A program made the translations under genes and the position numbers. Shown piece by piece: positions 1 through 7,821 of a stretch of DNA of 10,465 bases. The notes under the pieces are model-generated. The model worked only from the letters and a program-made list of their open reading frames with translations. It searched no databases and was not told where the DNA came from. The DNA is taken from assembly GCA_003557765.1 (NCBI GenBank), contig PWNO01000242.1:1-10465 (forward strand), in the 5' to 3' direction. The stretch is from Bacteroidales bacterium (GTDB lineage: Bacteria > Bacteroidota > Bacteroidia > Bacteroidales > UBA7960). Every line of letters starts with the position of its first letter. Position 1 is the stretch's first letter.

Positions 1-1
1 A

Positions 2-2137
2 GAGCGTTTGAATGCGCTCAACCGTTACGCTAACAACCTGAATGACCTGGCACAAAACGGCAAACTGGATCCGGTGATCGGCCGCGATGAGGAGATACGT
101 AGAATCCTTCAGATCTTATCGCGGCGAACCAAGAACAACCCCATCCTCATTGGTGAACCAGGCGTGGGAAAAACTGCGATAGCAGAGGGTCTTGCACACC
201 GGATCATCAATGGCGATGTACCTGAAAACCTGAAGTCGAAAAAGGTCTTTTCTCTTGACATGGGTGCACTTATCGCTGGTGCCAAATACAAGGGTGAATT
301 TGAGGAGCGCATCAAAGCAGTGGTGAAAGAAGTGGTAGCTTCTGACGGTGAATATATCTTGTTCATTGACGAGATCCACACGCTGGTAGGTGCCGGAGCT
401 GCCGGTGAAGGTGCCATGGATGCGGCAAACATATTGAAGCCTGCACTGGCTAAGGGTGAGCTACGTGCCATTGGCGCAACTACGCTTAAGGAGTATCAGC
501 GGTATTTTGAAAAGGACAAAGCATTGGAGCGGCGCTTCCAGATCGTCATGGTGGATGAGCCTTCCAGGCCTGATGCGATAAGTATTCTGCGCGGCCTTAA
601 GGAACGATACGAAACCCACCATCAGGTACGTATCAAAGATGAAGCTATTATTTCGGCGGTAGAGCTTTCCCATCGATACATATCAGACCGCTTTCTCCCG
701 GATAAAGCCATTGACCTGGTGGATGAGGCCGCTTCCAAGTTACGACTGGAGATGAATTCGGTGCCGGAAGAGCTGGACGAGGCTGAGCGCAAGATCAGGC
801 AACTGGAAATTGAACGGGAAGCCATTAAGCGCGAAAAGGATGAGGCAAAGCTGAAGATCCTCACGGAAGAATTGGCGAATCTGCAGGAAGAGAAAAACAA
901 GCTTAAGGCCCAATGGGAAGACGAGAAGGCTGTGGTTGATGAGATTCAGAAAAATAAAGCTGCCATTGAGAAGTATCGCTTTGAAGCCGAGCAGGCTGAG
1001 CGAAGCGGGGATTTTGGTAAAGTGGCTGAAATCCGCTATGGCCGTATCAAGGAGTCTGAGAAAAAACTGCAGGACCTTCATCAGAAGCTGCGTGAGATGC
1101 AGGCAGAAAGTGCATTGATTAAAGAAGAGGTAAGTGCAGAAGACATCGCAGATGTGGTATCGCGCTGGACGGGCATACCTGTGAACCGCATGCTTCAGGG
1201 TGAACGGGAAAAACTGCTCAAGCTTGAGGATGAGCTGCACAAACGTGTTGTCGGTCAGGATGAGGCCATCGAAGCTGTTTCCGACGCTATACGCAGAAGC
1301 CGTGCGGGCCTGCAGGATCCCAAACGTCCTGTTGGCTCCTTCATTTTTTTAGGCACCACGGGCGTAGGAAAAACTGAACTTGCCAAAGCGCTGGCAGAGT
1401 TTCTCTTTGATGATGAAAATGCCATGGTGCGCATCGACATGTCTGAATACCAGGAACGCCACGCCGTGAGCAGGCTCATCGGCGCACCTCCCGGATACGT
1501 GGGTTACGAAGAAAGCGGTCAGCTGACCGAATCAGTCAGGCGCAAGCCCTATTCTGTTATTCTGCTTGATGAAATTGAAAAGGCGCATCCGGATGTGTTC
1601 AACATCCTGCTGCAGGTTCTGGAAGATGGTCGGCTGACGGACAATAAGGGGCGAACAGCAGACTTTAAAAATACCATCATCATTATGACTTCCAACGTAG
1701 GGTCCGGACTGATTCAGGAACAAATGGAAAAGATGACTGATGAAAACAGGGAAGCGGTTATTGATCAATGCCGTCAGGATGTGTTTGACCTGCTCAAACG
1801 CAGCATCCGCCCTGAGTTCCTGAACCGCATCGATGAAACCATTATGTTTAAGCCGTTGACAAGAGATGAGATACGGGGCATTGTATCCTTACAGATGGAA
1901 TACGTAAAAGACATGCTGGAGGACAATGACATGCGGGTTGAACTTACTCATGCAGCTGCAGATTGGATTGCGGAAGCGGGGTTTGATCCGCAGTTTGGCG
2001 CAAGGCCACTGAAACGCATCATCCAGCGACACGTGCTAAACAAACTTTCCGTGGAAATCCTCGCAGGAAACTTCAAGGCCGGTGACACCATCAAGATTGA
2101 TATAGAAGGTGATCGACTGGTTTTCCAAGTCAGCTAA
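2..2137 (+). CDS. clpB: ClpB disaggregase, 5'-truncated by window edge
   Basis: ClpB is a hexameric AAA+ ATPase that, with the DnaK system, pulls proteins out of cytoplasmic aggregates. The open frame runs in from the left edge (codons from base 2), so the TTG at base 8 is an internal Leu codon, not a start. About 711 residues are visible. By comparison with E. coli ClpB (about 857), roughly 155 residues are missing, mainly the N-terminal domain. The first AAA domain has Walker A GEPGVGKT (152-175), pore loop [10 protein letters not shown] and Walker B ILFIDE. A long charged coiled-coil middle domain follows (about 770-1130). The second AAA domain has Walker A GTTGVGKT (1352-1375), pore loop PPGYVGYEE, Walker B VILLDE and sensor-2 motif GARPLKR near the end. 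The middle domain and the closing ClpB D2-small region separate it from ClpA and ClpC. It ends in TAA. Identification is near certain; regulation is not visible because the promoter lies outside. Confidence 0.97.
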   Translation, partial: ERLNALNRYANNLNDLAQNGKLDPVIGRDEEIRRILQILSRRTKNNPILIGEPGVGKTAIAEGLAHRIINGDVPENLKSKKVFSLDMGALIAGAKYKGEFEERIKAVVKEVVASDGEYILFIDEIHTLVGAGAAGEGAMDAANILKPALAKGELRAIGATTLKEYQRYFEKDKALERRFQIVMVDEPSRPDAISILRGLKERYETHHQVRIKDEAIISAVELSHRYISDRFLPDKAIDLVDEAASKLRLEMNSVPEELDEAERKIRQLEIEREAIKREKDEAKLKILTEELANLQEEKNKLKAQWEDEKAVVDEIQKNKAAIEKYRFEAEQAERSGDFGKVAEIRYGRIKESEKKLQDLHQKLREMQAESALIKEEVSAEDIADVVSRWTGIPVNRMLQGEREKLLKLEDELHKRVVGQDEAIEAVSDAIRRSRAGLQDPKRPVGSFIFLGTTGVGKTELAKALAEFLFDDENAMVRIDMSEYQERHAVSRLIGAPPGYVGYEESGQLTESVRRKPYSVILLDEIEKAHPDVFNILLQVLEDGRLTDNKGRTADFKNTIIIMTSNVGSGLIQEQMEKMTDENREAVIDQCRQDVFDLLKRSIRPEFLNRIDETIMFKPLTRDEIRGIVSLQMEYVKDMLEDNDMRVELTHAAADWIAEAGFDPQFGARPLKRIIQRHVLNKLSVEILAGNFKAGDTIKIDIEGDRLVFQVS

Positions 2138-2143
2138 AAGTGC

Positions 2144-2151
2144 TACTTTTG
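2144..2151 (+). promoter_or_regulatory. Candidate Bacteroidota -7 element for the permease gene
   Basis: TACTTTTG fits the Bacteroidota -7 consensus TAnnTTTG exactly. It lies seven bases after the clpB stop and 16 bases before the permease start, which would give a very short leader. I see no clear -33 TTG at the usual distance upstream, so this may be a weak promoter or chance. If real, the permease can be transcribed without clpB. Confidence 0.4.
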
Positions 2152-2167
2152 GTAAAAATCATTTGCC

Positions 2168-3388
2168 TTGAATATACCATTATATATAGCCAGACGCCTT
2201 GGCGGTGCCCGTAAGGGGAAAACATACATTGCCCTGATCAGGAAGATTGCCATGATCAGCATCGCCTTAGGTTTGGCCGTAATGATCGTATCTATGGCCG
2301 TAGTCACCGGCTTTCAGCACGAGATTCGCGAAAAAGTGATCGGCTTTGGTTCGCATATCCAGATAACCAATTACGACTACAACGTGTCTTTCGAGGCCCA
2401 GCCGATCAGAAGTGGCCAGGCTTTTTTAGATGATCTAAGGGAAACCGAAGGTGTCCGGCATATTCAACGATTTGCCACCAAACCGGGCATCATCAAAACC
2501 GATGATGACATCCACGGAGTGATTCTCAAAGGCATAGGCCCCGATTTTGACTGGTCCTTTTTTCGTGAAAGGCTGGTGAGCGGGAATACGCTCCATATGG
2601 ATGATACCACGCGTTCGGACGGTGTTATCATCTCCGGCTTCATTGCACGCAGACTCATGCTGGATACAGGAGATGACCTCTTCATCTATTTCATCCAGGA
2701 TCCTCCGCGCATAAGAAGATTACACATCACAGGGATTTACGATACCGGACTGGAAGAGTTGGACCGTGTATTTGTGTTAGGCGATATCAGGCACGTGCAG
2801 TCACTCAATAACTGGGAGGAAGACCAGATTGGGGGATATGAGGTACTGGTCAATCATTTTAATGACATTCAGGAAATCACCCAAAAAACCCTGAACATAA
2901 TCCCCTATCACCTGGACGCGCAAAGCATCAGGCAGCTTTATCCACAGATATTTGACTGGCTCGCATTGCTGGACATGAACGTATATGTGATCATCGTCCT
3001 GATGATTTTGGTCGCAGGAATCAACATGATCACCACCCTGCTGATCACGGTGCTGGAAAAAACAAATGCCATTGGGATACTGAAAGCACTTGGCGCCAGA
3101 AATACTATGATCAGAAATGTATTTCTCTATCATGCAGCCATGCTGATCTCACGGGGGTTATTGTGGGGAAACCTGATTGGGATCGGACTATGTATTGTTC
3201 AAGCTTACACAGGGCTGATAAGCCTTTCTCCGGAATCCTATTATGTATCTGAAGTCCCGGTCAATATGCGTCTGAGCCACATCTTATTGCTCAACTTAGG
3301 CAGTTTTGTTATCTCAATGGCCATGCTCATTATCCCATCCTACATTATTTCCCGGATATCGCCGGTAAAAGCGATTATTTTCCGATAG
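2168..3388 (+). CDS. LolC/LolE-type ABC transporter permease (FtsX/MacB fold)
   Basis: Inner-membrane permease of the FtsX/MacB/LolC-E family, 406 residues, the usual length. The layout is typical: a first membrane helix at about 25-48, a large periplasmic domain at about 49-270, then three more helices at about 271-296, 318-345 and 370-393. The cytoplasmic segment EKTNAIGILKALGA (297-310) is the family signature where the permease contacts its ATPase, and the tail ISPVKAIIFR is also characteristic. Relatives release lipoproteins from the inner membrane to the LolA chaperone, so lipoprotein sorting is the likely job, by inference. No LolD-type ATPase is visible here, so the partner must be encoded elsewhere. 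The start is TTG: an in-frame stop (TAA, 2153-2155) lies just upstream and the next in-frame ATG is at residue 29, inside the first helix. The 30-bp gap to clpB would allow read-through. Confidence 0.88.
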   Translation: MNIPLYIARRLGGARKGKTYIALIRKIAMISIALGLAVMIVSMAVVTGFQHEIREKVIGFGSHIQITNYDYNVSFEAQPIRSGQAFLDDLRETEGVRHIQRFATKPGIIKTDDDIHGVILKGIGPDFDWSFFRERLVSGNTLHMDDTTRSDGVIISGFIARRLMLDTGDDLFIYFIQDPPRIRRLHITGIYDTGLEELDRVFVLGDIRHVQSLNNWEEDQIGGYEVLVNHFNDIQEITQKTLNIIPYHLDAQSIRQLYPQIFDWLALLDMNVYVIIVLMILVAGINMITTLLITVLEKTNAIGILKALGARNTMIRNVFLYHAAMLISRGLLWGNLIGIGLCIVQAYTGLISLSPESYYVSEVPVNMRLSHILLLNLGSFVISMAMLIIPSYIISRISPVKAIIFR

Positions 3389-3424
3389 GCGAAAAGAGCT
3401 AATCCACGCCTAATGGATCAATGA

Positions 3425-3450
3425 TGATCTTCCAGCAAATCAGAAGATCA
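3425..3450. terminator. Inverted repeat between convergent genes, possible bidirectional terminator
   Basis: TGATCTTC (3425-3432) and GAAGATCA (3443-3450) are perfect 8-bp inverted arms around a 10-base loop. The repeat lies where the permease gene (ending 3388) and the barrel gene (stop at 3440-3442) meet, and it spans the barrel stop codon. No strong T-run follows on either strand, so it is not a textbook intrinsic terminator. A transcript end or RNA 3'-stabilising hairpin is plausible. Confidence 0.35.
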
Positions 3451-4105
3451 CAATGCCAAGACTGATGATATGCTGCCTCTGCCGGATGTTAAAATCAGCA
3501 TAAGCACCACCGATGTCAATGCCATCACCCAGCCGGCTGATTGAACCCTCAAGTCTGTAATCCAGGCTGATATTTCCTATCCTGATACCGGCCATGGCCT
3601 GGTAGCCCATCCTGGAATCTTTGTAATTAAAAGATAGCCCATCATCTAAAGCAATGAAATTATAGAATCCCCGGGTGTTATCCAACATATAGGCATAATA
3701 AGGGCCGGCCCCGATACGCAGAAAACCAAATTCGATTCCTGCGGTAACCGGGATTTTAATATTGCTGAATTTTGGGGTAAAACTGATGATTTCAGGATTC
3801 TCTAGCGTGATGTTCTGGCTAATGAGCAGCAGTTCCTGACCTGTTTCTTCAAAGAGAAATTCAGGCTGCACAAAAAAACTGGCATAAGAAAAATTTGCAA
3901 AGACACCAAAGTGAAATCCGGTATGGCTGCTTTCGGGAACTTCCAGCATATGATTAGTCCATCCGTTACTAAAGAGTGTAAACTCGTTGGATGAGGGCAC
4001 CGAAGAGAAATTTAGTCCACCCCTGACACCAAAGTCAACCGCATGAAGAGGCAGAATCGCTGTGGCAAAGCAGATTAAGCATGTCAGCAACACTTTTTTG
4101 GGCAT
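3440..4105 (-). CDS. Small outer-membrane beta-barrel protein (OMP_b-brl type)
   Basis: A 221-residue exported protein resembling the small eight-stranded-type barrels common in Bacteroidota (PorT-like/OMP_b-brl families). It opens with a clear Sec signal peptide: Lys-Lys at 3-4, a hydrophobic core to about residue 20, and a likely cleavage after LHA (20-22). The mature protein begins with VDFGVRGGLNFS, the usual first strand of this family. Alternating hydrophobic strands and Gly/aromatic turns follow, for example FHFGVFANFSYASFFVQPEF. The chain ends in a strand with a terminal Phe (ISLGIVIF), as expected for BAM-inserted barrels. It is not a lipoprotein: the cysteines in the signal peptide are not in a lipobox. 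Its ligand or role cannot be inferred. The ATG at 4105 is the start that gives the complete signal peptide. It has its own candidate promoter and is probably monocistronic. Confidence 0.8.
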   Translation of the reverse strand: MPKKVLLTCLICFATAILPLHAVDFGVRGGLNFSSVPSSNEFTLFSNGWTNHMLEVPESSHTGFHFGVFANFSYASFFVQPEFLFEETGQELLLISQNITLENPEIISFTPKFSNIKIPVTAGIEFGFLRIGAGPYYAYMLDNTRGFYNFIALDDGLSFNYKDSRMGYQAMAGIRIGNISLDYRLEGSISRLGDGIDIGGAYADFNIRQRQHIISLGIVIF

Positions 4106-4136
4106 GATGAGCGCGTTTTATCAATGTGTTACCTGA

Positions 4137-4144
4137 CAAATATA
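4137..4144 (-). promoter_or_regulatory. Candidate -7 element for the outer-membrane barrel gene
   Basis: On the minus strand this reads TATATTTG, an exact TAnnTTTG match, in the 53-bp gap after the DUF349 gene. It would place transcription start about 25 bases before the barrel ATG. No good -33 TTG is seen at the proper distance. Confidence 0.45.
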
Positions 4145-4158
4145 CAAAAAATCAGAAA

Positions 4159-6363
4159 TTAGCTGTCAGCCAGAATCTTCATCTTTTCCCTCAGCAGCGT
4201 AATCTCATTACGTGCCTTCTCAATTTTCTCTTCAAACTCCGCTTTCAGCACATCTGCTTTTTTGGAAGAAGCAAAGAAGCCAATATTGTTTTCCAATACC
4301 TGGATGTCACCTTCCAGGTTTTTGATCTTGTTCGCCAGGAAATTTCTTTCTTTCTGAATGATGTTTCCGGCGTTGGGTGCGCCTTTAAGGTTCTCGATTT
4401 TTGACCTGAACGAGAGGGTGCTCTTGGCTTTTTTGTTCAGCTTGAGTTTATCAAACTGCTCATCAATGGCTTTTCTGAACTCTGCCTGTATCTTATCCTT
4501 CTGCTTGATAGGCACATGACCGATATCCATCCACTGACGCTGAAAGTCTTTCAGGATGTCAAGGTTTTCCTTGCTATCCTCACTATATTCATATGTTTTG
4601 ATCTTTTCGACAAGCGCCTTTTTCTTTTCCAGGTTTTCTTCCTGCTTTTCGCCGATATTGGCAAAATGCCCGGATTTCCTATTAAAAAAAACATCACATG
4701 CTTCACGAAAACGCTTCCAGATCTTATCTGAAAACTTTGCGGGAACAGGCCCGATCTCCTTCCATTCCTTTTGCAGGGCAATGAGGCTTTCTGTCGTTGC
4801 TCGCCAGTCATCGCTGTCCTTAAGTGCTTCAGCCTGCATGCAAAGATTAAGTTTCCGGTTATAGTTCTCCTTCTGCTGGTCTTTGTATTTTTTAAAGAAC
4901 TCCTTTTTGTTGCTGAAAAACGTATCCAATGAGGAACGGAAACGGTTCCATACCTCATTATTCACTTTTTTGGGTGCAAAACCAATTGACTTCCAAACCT
5001 TAAACAGCTCATTGATCTCTCCCGTTCTTTGTTGCCATTGGCGGGGTGTCTCCGGAAGGTTTGCAATCAACTCTTCCGCCTTTTCGCACAGGACAAGCTT
5101 GGCTGCATAATTTTTATTTTGTTCTTCGCGGAGGGTTTCGTAGTGCTCCTGGCGACGCTTATTGAGTTTGTCTGTTGCGGCTTTAAAGCGATCCCACAAC
5201 TCATCTTTTTTGTCCTTGGGAACCGGCCCCGTTTCCTTCCAGGCCTCATGCAATTTTTGCAATTGCTGGAATGACTTGGTAATGCTTGTTTCCAGAAGCA
5301 GCTCCTCGGCCTTTTCACAAAGCTCTGTTTTGGCTTCCAGGTTCTTTTTAAGATCCAGGTCCTTCAGCTCTTTGTTGATATTTACCTTATCAAAAAATTT
5401 CTCAACCAAAAAATGGTAGTTGTTCCAGAGTGTTCCCTTGGAACCACGAGGAACTGCACCAACAGCACGCCAGCGGTCCTGAAGGGAGTTGAAGTGATCG
5501 TATGTCTTTTTAAGCTCTTCCTCTGAATCAATCAGCTCACGCAACTCCTCAAGAATCTGCTCCTTTATCCTCAGGTTATCGTGCATCTCCTTCTCGAGTG
5601 CTCTGTCGTGCGCAGCTTTTTTCTCCTTATACTTGTCAAACGCAGCATCAAAACGCTCGGTCAACAAATCTGACGGAGCGTCAGACTCCTCCAAAGCATC
5701 GTCTTTTCCTAACCGCTGCTCATAAGCAGCCAGGTTTTCTTCACGAAGAAGTTTGCGGTAAGCCGCCTTGATGAATCCAATATGCTTTCGTATGTAATTA
5801 ACATCATCATGATTAACCAGTTCTTCAACCGCTGCAACAAGCTCATCGCGACTCATGGCTGCATACCGTTCCGTCAGCGCATCGCTGTCATCTTCCTCCT
5901 CTTCATCATCCTGTTTATCTTCTGCCTTTTTTTTCTGTTTGTCAGCAGCAGACGTTTTCCCCAGTTCGGCCGCTTCTGTCTTCTCCATAGGCTTGTCCTC
6001 GCCGGATTTGCCGGAAACTGGAGCAGGTGTTTCCTGCTTTTCCGTTGCAGATGTGTCAGCTGCAGGCGCACTTTCCTCGGACTTATCCTCGCCGGATTTG
6101 CCGGAAACTGGGGCAGGTGTTTCCTGCTTTTCCGCTGCAGATGTGTCGGCTGCGGGCGCACTTTCCTCGGACTTATCCTCGCCGGATTTCCCGGAAACTG
6201 GGGCAGGTGTTTCCTGCTTTTTTTCTTCAGGTTGTTCTGCAGAAGGGATGCTCTCCCCAGGACGATCTTCTTTTTGTTTTTCGCCGGAAATATTACCGGC
6301 CAGGCGCTCTTCCCCTGCCTGATTCGCATCGGCATTAGGGTTCAGTTGTTCCTTGTTTTCCAT
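4159..6363 (-). CDS. DUF349 repeat protein with acidic, repetitive N-terminal extension
   Basis: A 734-residue protein of unknown function, predicted soluble (no signal peptide or membrane segment). Residues 1-165 are low-complexity, rich in Glu, Lys, Ala and Pro. They contain a 30-residue unit (EKQETPAPVSGKSGEDKSEE plus SAPAADTSAA) in about two and a half copies, then a run of Asp/Glu at 152-159. Residues 240-650 hold five DUF349 repeats. Each begins with a W..(I/T/V)G..P motif, with Trp at 298, 375, 457, 534 and 611. A second Trp lies exactly 15 residues later in the first four (313, 390, 472, 549); in the fifth it is Gln 626. The rest is charged helix. The C-terminal 65 residues form a probable coiled coil (heptad-like ENLKG to EKMKILADS). 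DUF349 proteins are widespread in Bacteroidota and their biochemical role is not established to my knowledge. The ATG at 6363 follows a strong candidate promoter and a leader of about 118 bases. Confidence 0.85.
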   Translation of the reverse strand: MENKEQLNPNADANQAGEERLAGNISGEKQKEDRPGESIPSAEQPEEKKQETPAPVSGKSGEDKSEESAPAADTSAAEKQETPAPVSGKSGEDKSEESAPAADTSATEKQETPAPVSGKSGEDKPMEKTEAAELGKTSAADKQKKKAEDKQDDEEEEDDSDALTERYAAMSRDELVAAVEELVNHDDVNYIRKHIGFIKAAYRKLLREENLAAYEQRLGKDDALEESDAPSDLLTERFDAAFDKYKEKKAAHDRALEKEMHDNLRIKEQILEELRELIDSEEELKKTYDHFNSLQDRWRAVGAVPRGSKGTLWNNYHFLVEKFFDKVNINKELKDLDLKKNLEAKTELCEKAEELLLETSITKSFQQLQKLHEAWKETGPVPKDKKDELWDRFKAATDKLNKRRQEHYETLREEQNKNYAAKLVLCEKAEELIANLPETPRQWQQRTGEINELFKVWKSIGFAPKKVNNEVWNRFRSSLDTFFSNKKEFFKKYKDQQKENYNRKLNLCMQAEALKDSDDWRATTESLIALQKEWKEIGPVPAKFSDKIWKRFREACDVFFNRKSGHFANIGEKQEENLEKKKALVEKIKTYEYSEDSKENLDILKDFQRQWMDIGHVPIKQKDKIQAEFRKAIDEQFDKLKLNKKAKSTLSFRSKIENLKGAPNAGNIIQKERNFLANKIKNLEGDIQVLENNIGFFASSKKADVLKAEFEEKIEKARNEITLLREKMKILADS
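5991..6221. repeat. 90-bp in-frame tandem repeat inside the DUF349 gene
   Basis: Units begin at 6001, 6091 and 6181 with an exact 90-base period. The two full copies (6001-6090 and 6091-6180) differ at 4 of 90 positions, all transitions, and only one changes an amino acid (Ala/Thr). The third copy is partial (40 bases, one mismatch), and about ten degenerate bases flank the left side. Because 90 is a multiple of three, copy-number change would not shift the reading frame. Confidence 0.9.
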
Positions 6364-6488
6364 GATAATGTCTGATTACTAATGAAAGTTTGAAGCAATT
6401 CTTCGTTATATACACTTGTGAACAAGCGTGAAAGCCCAATAACCCGGGCAGTGTGTTTCCAAAAAGTGTTGTTTCTTGTAATTCGTTG

Positions 6489-6520
6489 CAAAAATATGAA
6501 TATTTTTCAGGCAACCACAA
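6489..6520 (-). promoter_or_regulatory. Candidate Bacteroidota promoter for the DUF349 gene
   Basis: On the minus strand, TATTTTTG (6496-6489) is an exact TAnnTTTG -7 element. A TTG lies 21 bases upstream (6520-6518), within the spacing known for the Bacteroidota primary sigma factor; a second TTG at 15 bases (6514-6512) is closer than usual. The predicted transcript would start near 6482 and carry a leader of about 118 bases. This is the best promoter candidate in the window. Confidence 0.6.
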
Positions 6521-6521
6521 T

Positions 6522-6542
6522 AAAAACAGCCTATTTCAAGGC
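6522..6542 (-). terminator. Candidate intrinsic terminator after the PLP-enzyme gene
   Basis: On the minus strand, four bases past the PLP-enzyme stop codon, GCCT and AGGC (6542-6539 and 6532-6529) can pair around a 6-base loop. They are followed at once by TG and a run of five T. The stem is short (4 bp), so termination may be weak, but the position and T-run are right. It abuts the promoter of the next gene. Confidence 0.4.
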
Positions 6543-6546
6543 ATAT

Positions 6547-7728
6547 TTAGACCTTTTCAAGCGCCTGATTCAGGTCAGCCAGGATGTCTTCAACGTTTTC
6601 GACACCCACGGAAAAGCGAACCAGTCCATCAGAAATACCGGATTTTTCCCTGGCATCCTTATCCATTTTTGAGTGAGTCATGGAAGCTGGATGCTGTATC
6701 AGGCTTTCTACCCCGCCCAGGGATACTGCCAGCATGCATAGCCTGACTTCGTTCATGAGGGTTTTTCCTGCCATCAGCCCGTCTTTCATCTCGAAACTGA
6801 TCATGCCTCCGGGGCCGTCCATTTGCTTTCTGGCCAATTCATATTGGGGATGACTCTTCAGTCCGGGATATCTGACCCAGGCAACCTTTGGATGATCCTG
6901 CAGGAAACGGGCGATCGCCAGTGCATTTTCCTGTGAACGGTCCATCCGTAAAGACAAGGTTTTCAGTCCCCTGATGACCATATATGCCTGATGCGGATCC
7001 ATATTGCAACCCAAATTGATCATCATTGGTCGCAACTGACTGTCCAGCTCCTTGCGCTTGCTCACAATGATACCACCAACAATGTCCGCATGACCATTTA
7101 AAAACTTGGTGATGGAATGAAACACCACATCCACCCCAATATCCAGGGGTCTCTGTAAGTAAGGGGAGCAAAATGTATTGTCCACCACGGTGATCAGCTT
7201 GTGTTCTTTGGCAATTCGTACCATCTCTTCAAGGTCTGTGACCGTCATGGTAGGGTTAGAAGGAGTTTCCACGTAAAGTACTTTGGTGTTTGGCCGAATG
7301 GCTTGCCGAACCATGTCAGGGTCGGAGGTGTCTATATAGGTGGACTCGATACCATACTTGCTGTAATGCTTCTCCATCACCACCCTGGAGGGCCCATATA
7401 CAGCGTCTGTACTCACCATATGGTCACCCTGCTGCAACAAGGCGCTGTATATGGTATTCACTGCACCCATACCCGAACTTGTCGCTATGCCCCGGTAACC
7501 GTTCTCTAGCTCTGCCATGAGCTTCTCCAGTGAATCAATGGTTGGGTTATTCAGCCTGGTATAAATGTATCCGTCCGAGTCCCCTGCAAAACAGGCTGCA
7601 CCGTGGTCTGCGTTTTTGAATCGGAACGTGCTGGTTTGATAGATTGGCACGGTGGCACTTCCGAACTGATCATCAAACATGCCGGCATGTATCAGCTTGG
7701 AGTTGAATCCTTTATCTCGGGTGTCCAT
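6547..7728 (-). CDS. PLP-dependent Cys/Met metabolism enzyme (methionine gamma-lyase/cystathionine gamma-synthase family)
   Basis: A 393-residue fold-type I PLP enzyme of the trans-sulfuration family, full length. Visible active-site parts: Tyr56 and Arg58 in YIYTRLNNPT (phosphate binding from the neighbouring subunit), SSGMGA at 84-89, Tyr111 stacking on PLP, Asp183 in VVDNTFCSPYLQRP (binds the pyridine N), Lys208 in SITKFLNGH (Schiff base), and Ser336 with Arg371 holding the substrate carboxylate. The stretches DNTFCSPYLQRPLDIG and QHPASMTHS are closest, from memory, to methionine gamma-lyase, which splits methionine to methanethiol, 2-oxobutyrate and ammonia. However, the position equivalent to that enzyme's specificity residue Cys116 is Pro113 here (YGPSRVV). 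Cystathionine gamma-lyase, cystathionine gamma-synthase or an O-acylhomoserine sulfhydrylase activity therefore remain possible. Family assignment is very safe; the exact reaction is open. The ATG at 7728 follows an AT-rich leader without a Shine-Dalgarno sequence. Confidence 0.9.
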   Translation of the reverse strand: MDTRDKGFNSKLIHAGMFDDQFGSATVPIYQTSTFRFKNADHGAACFAGDSDGYIYTRLNNPTIDSLEKLMAELENGYRGIATSSGMGAVNTIYSALLQQGDHMVSTDAVYGPSRVVMEKHYSKYGIESTYIDTSDPDMVRQAIRPNTKVLYVETPSNPTMTVTDLEEMVRIAKEHKLITVVDNTFCSPYLQRPLDIGVDVVFHSITKFLNGHADIVGGIIVSKRKELDSQLRPMMINLGCNMDPHQAYMVIRGLKTLSLRMDRSQENALAIARFLQDHPKVAWVRYPGLKSHPQYELARKQMDGPGGMISFEMKDGLMAGKTLMNEVRLCMLAVSLGGVESLIQHPASMTHSKMDKDAREKSGISDGLVRFSVGVENVEDILADLNQALEKV

Positions 7729-7758
7729 AATTATTATTTTATTTGGAAAAATTTCGTG

Positions 7759-7786
7759 ATTATTTGATGTATATAAATCTTGTCAA
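7759..7786 (-). promoter_or_regulatory. Weak candidate promoter for the PLP-enzyme gene
   Basis: On the minus strand, TTGACA (7786-7781), 16 bases, then AATAAT (7764-7759) resembles the enterobacterial -35/-10 pattern. It lies 30 bases before the PLP-enzyme ATG. The Bacteroidota primary sigma factor does not normally use that consensus and no TAnnTTTG is present in this gap, so this is only suggestive. Confidence 0.25.
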
Positions 7787-7821
7787 CATGCAGAAAAGTC
7801 GGCAGGCTTCTCCTGTCCATT

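Noticed and set aside
8..10. TTG at base 8 as the clpB start
   Set aside because: The frame is open to the left edge and the preceding codons fit ClpB; a start here would remove the whole N-terminal domain.
740..1240. 166-codon open frame antisense to clpB
   Set aside because: It lies wholly inside the well-conserved ClpB middle region, has no recognisable protein features, and its composition is that of a reverse-strand shadow.
5991..6221. Possible CRISPR array
   Set aside because: The unit is a contiguous 90-bp coding tandem repeat without unique spacers.
5782..6375. Open frames of 197 and 155 codons on the plus strand, and 153 on the minus strand, over the DUF349 N-terminus
   Set aside because: They arise because the 90-bp tandem repeat and biased codons keep other frames open; the repeat makes them look repetitive proteins. 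The DUF349 frame alone carries known domains and a promoter.
6415..6426. CTTGTGAACAAG inverted repeat in the DUF349 leader
   Set aside because: Five-base arms with a two-base gap cannot form a stable RNA hairpin, and nothing else supports a binding site.
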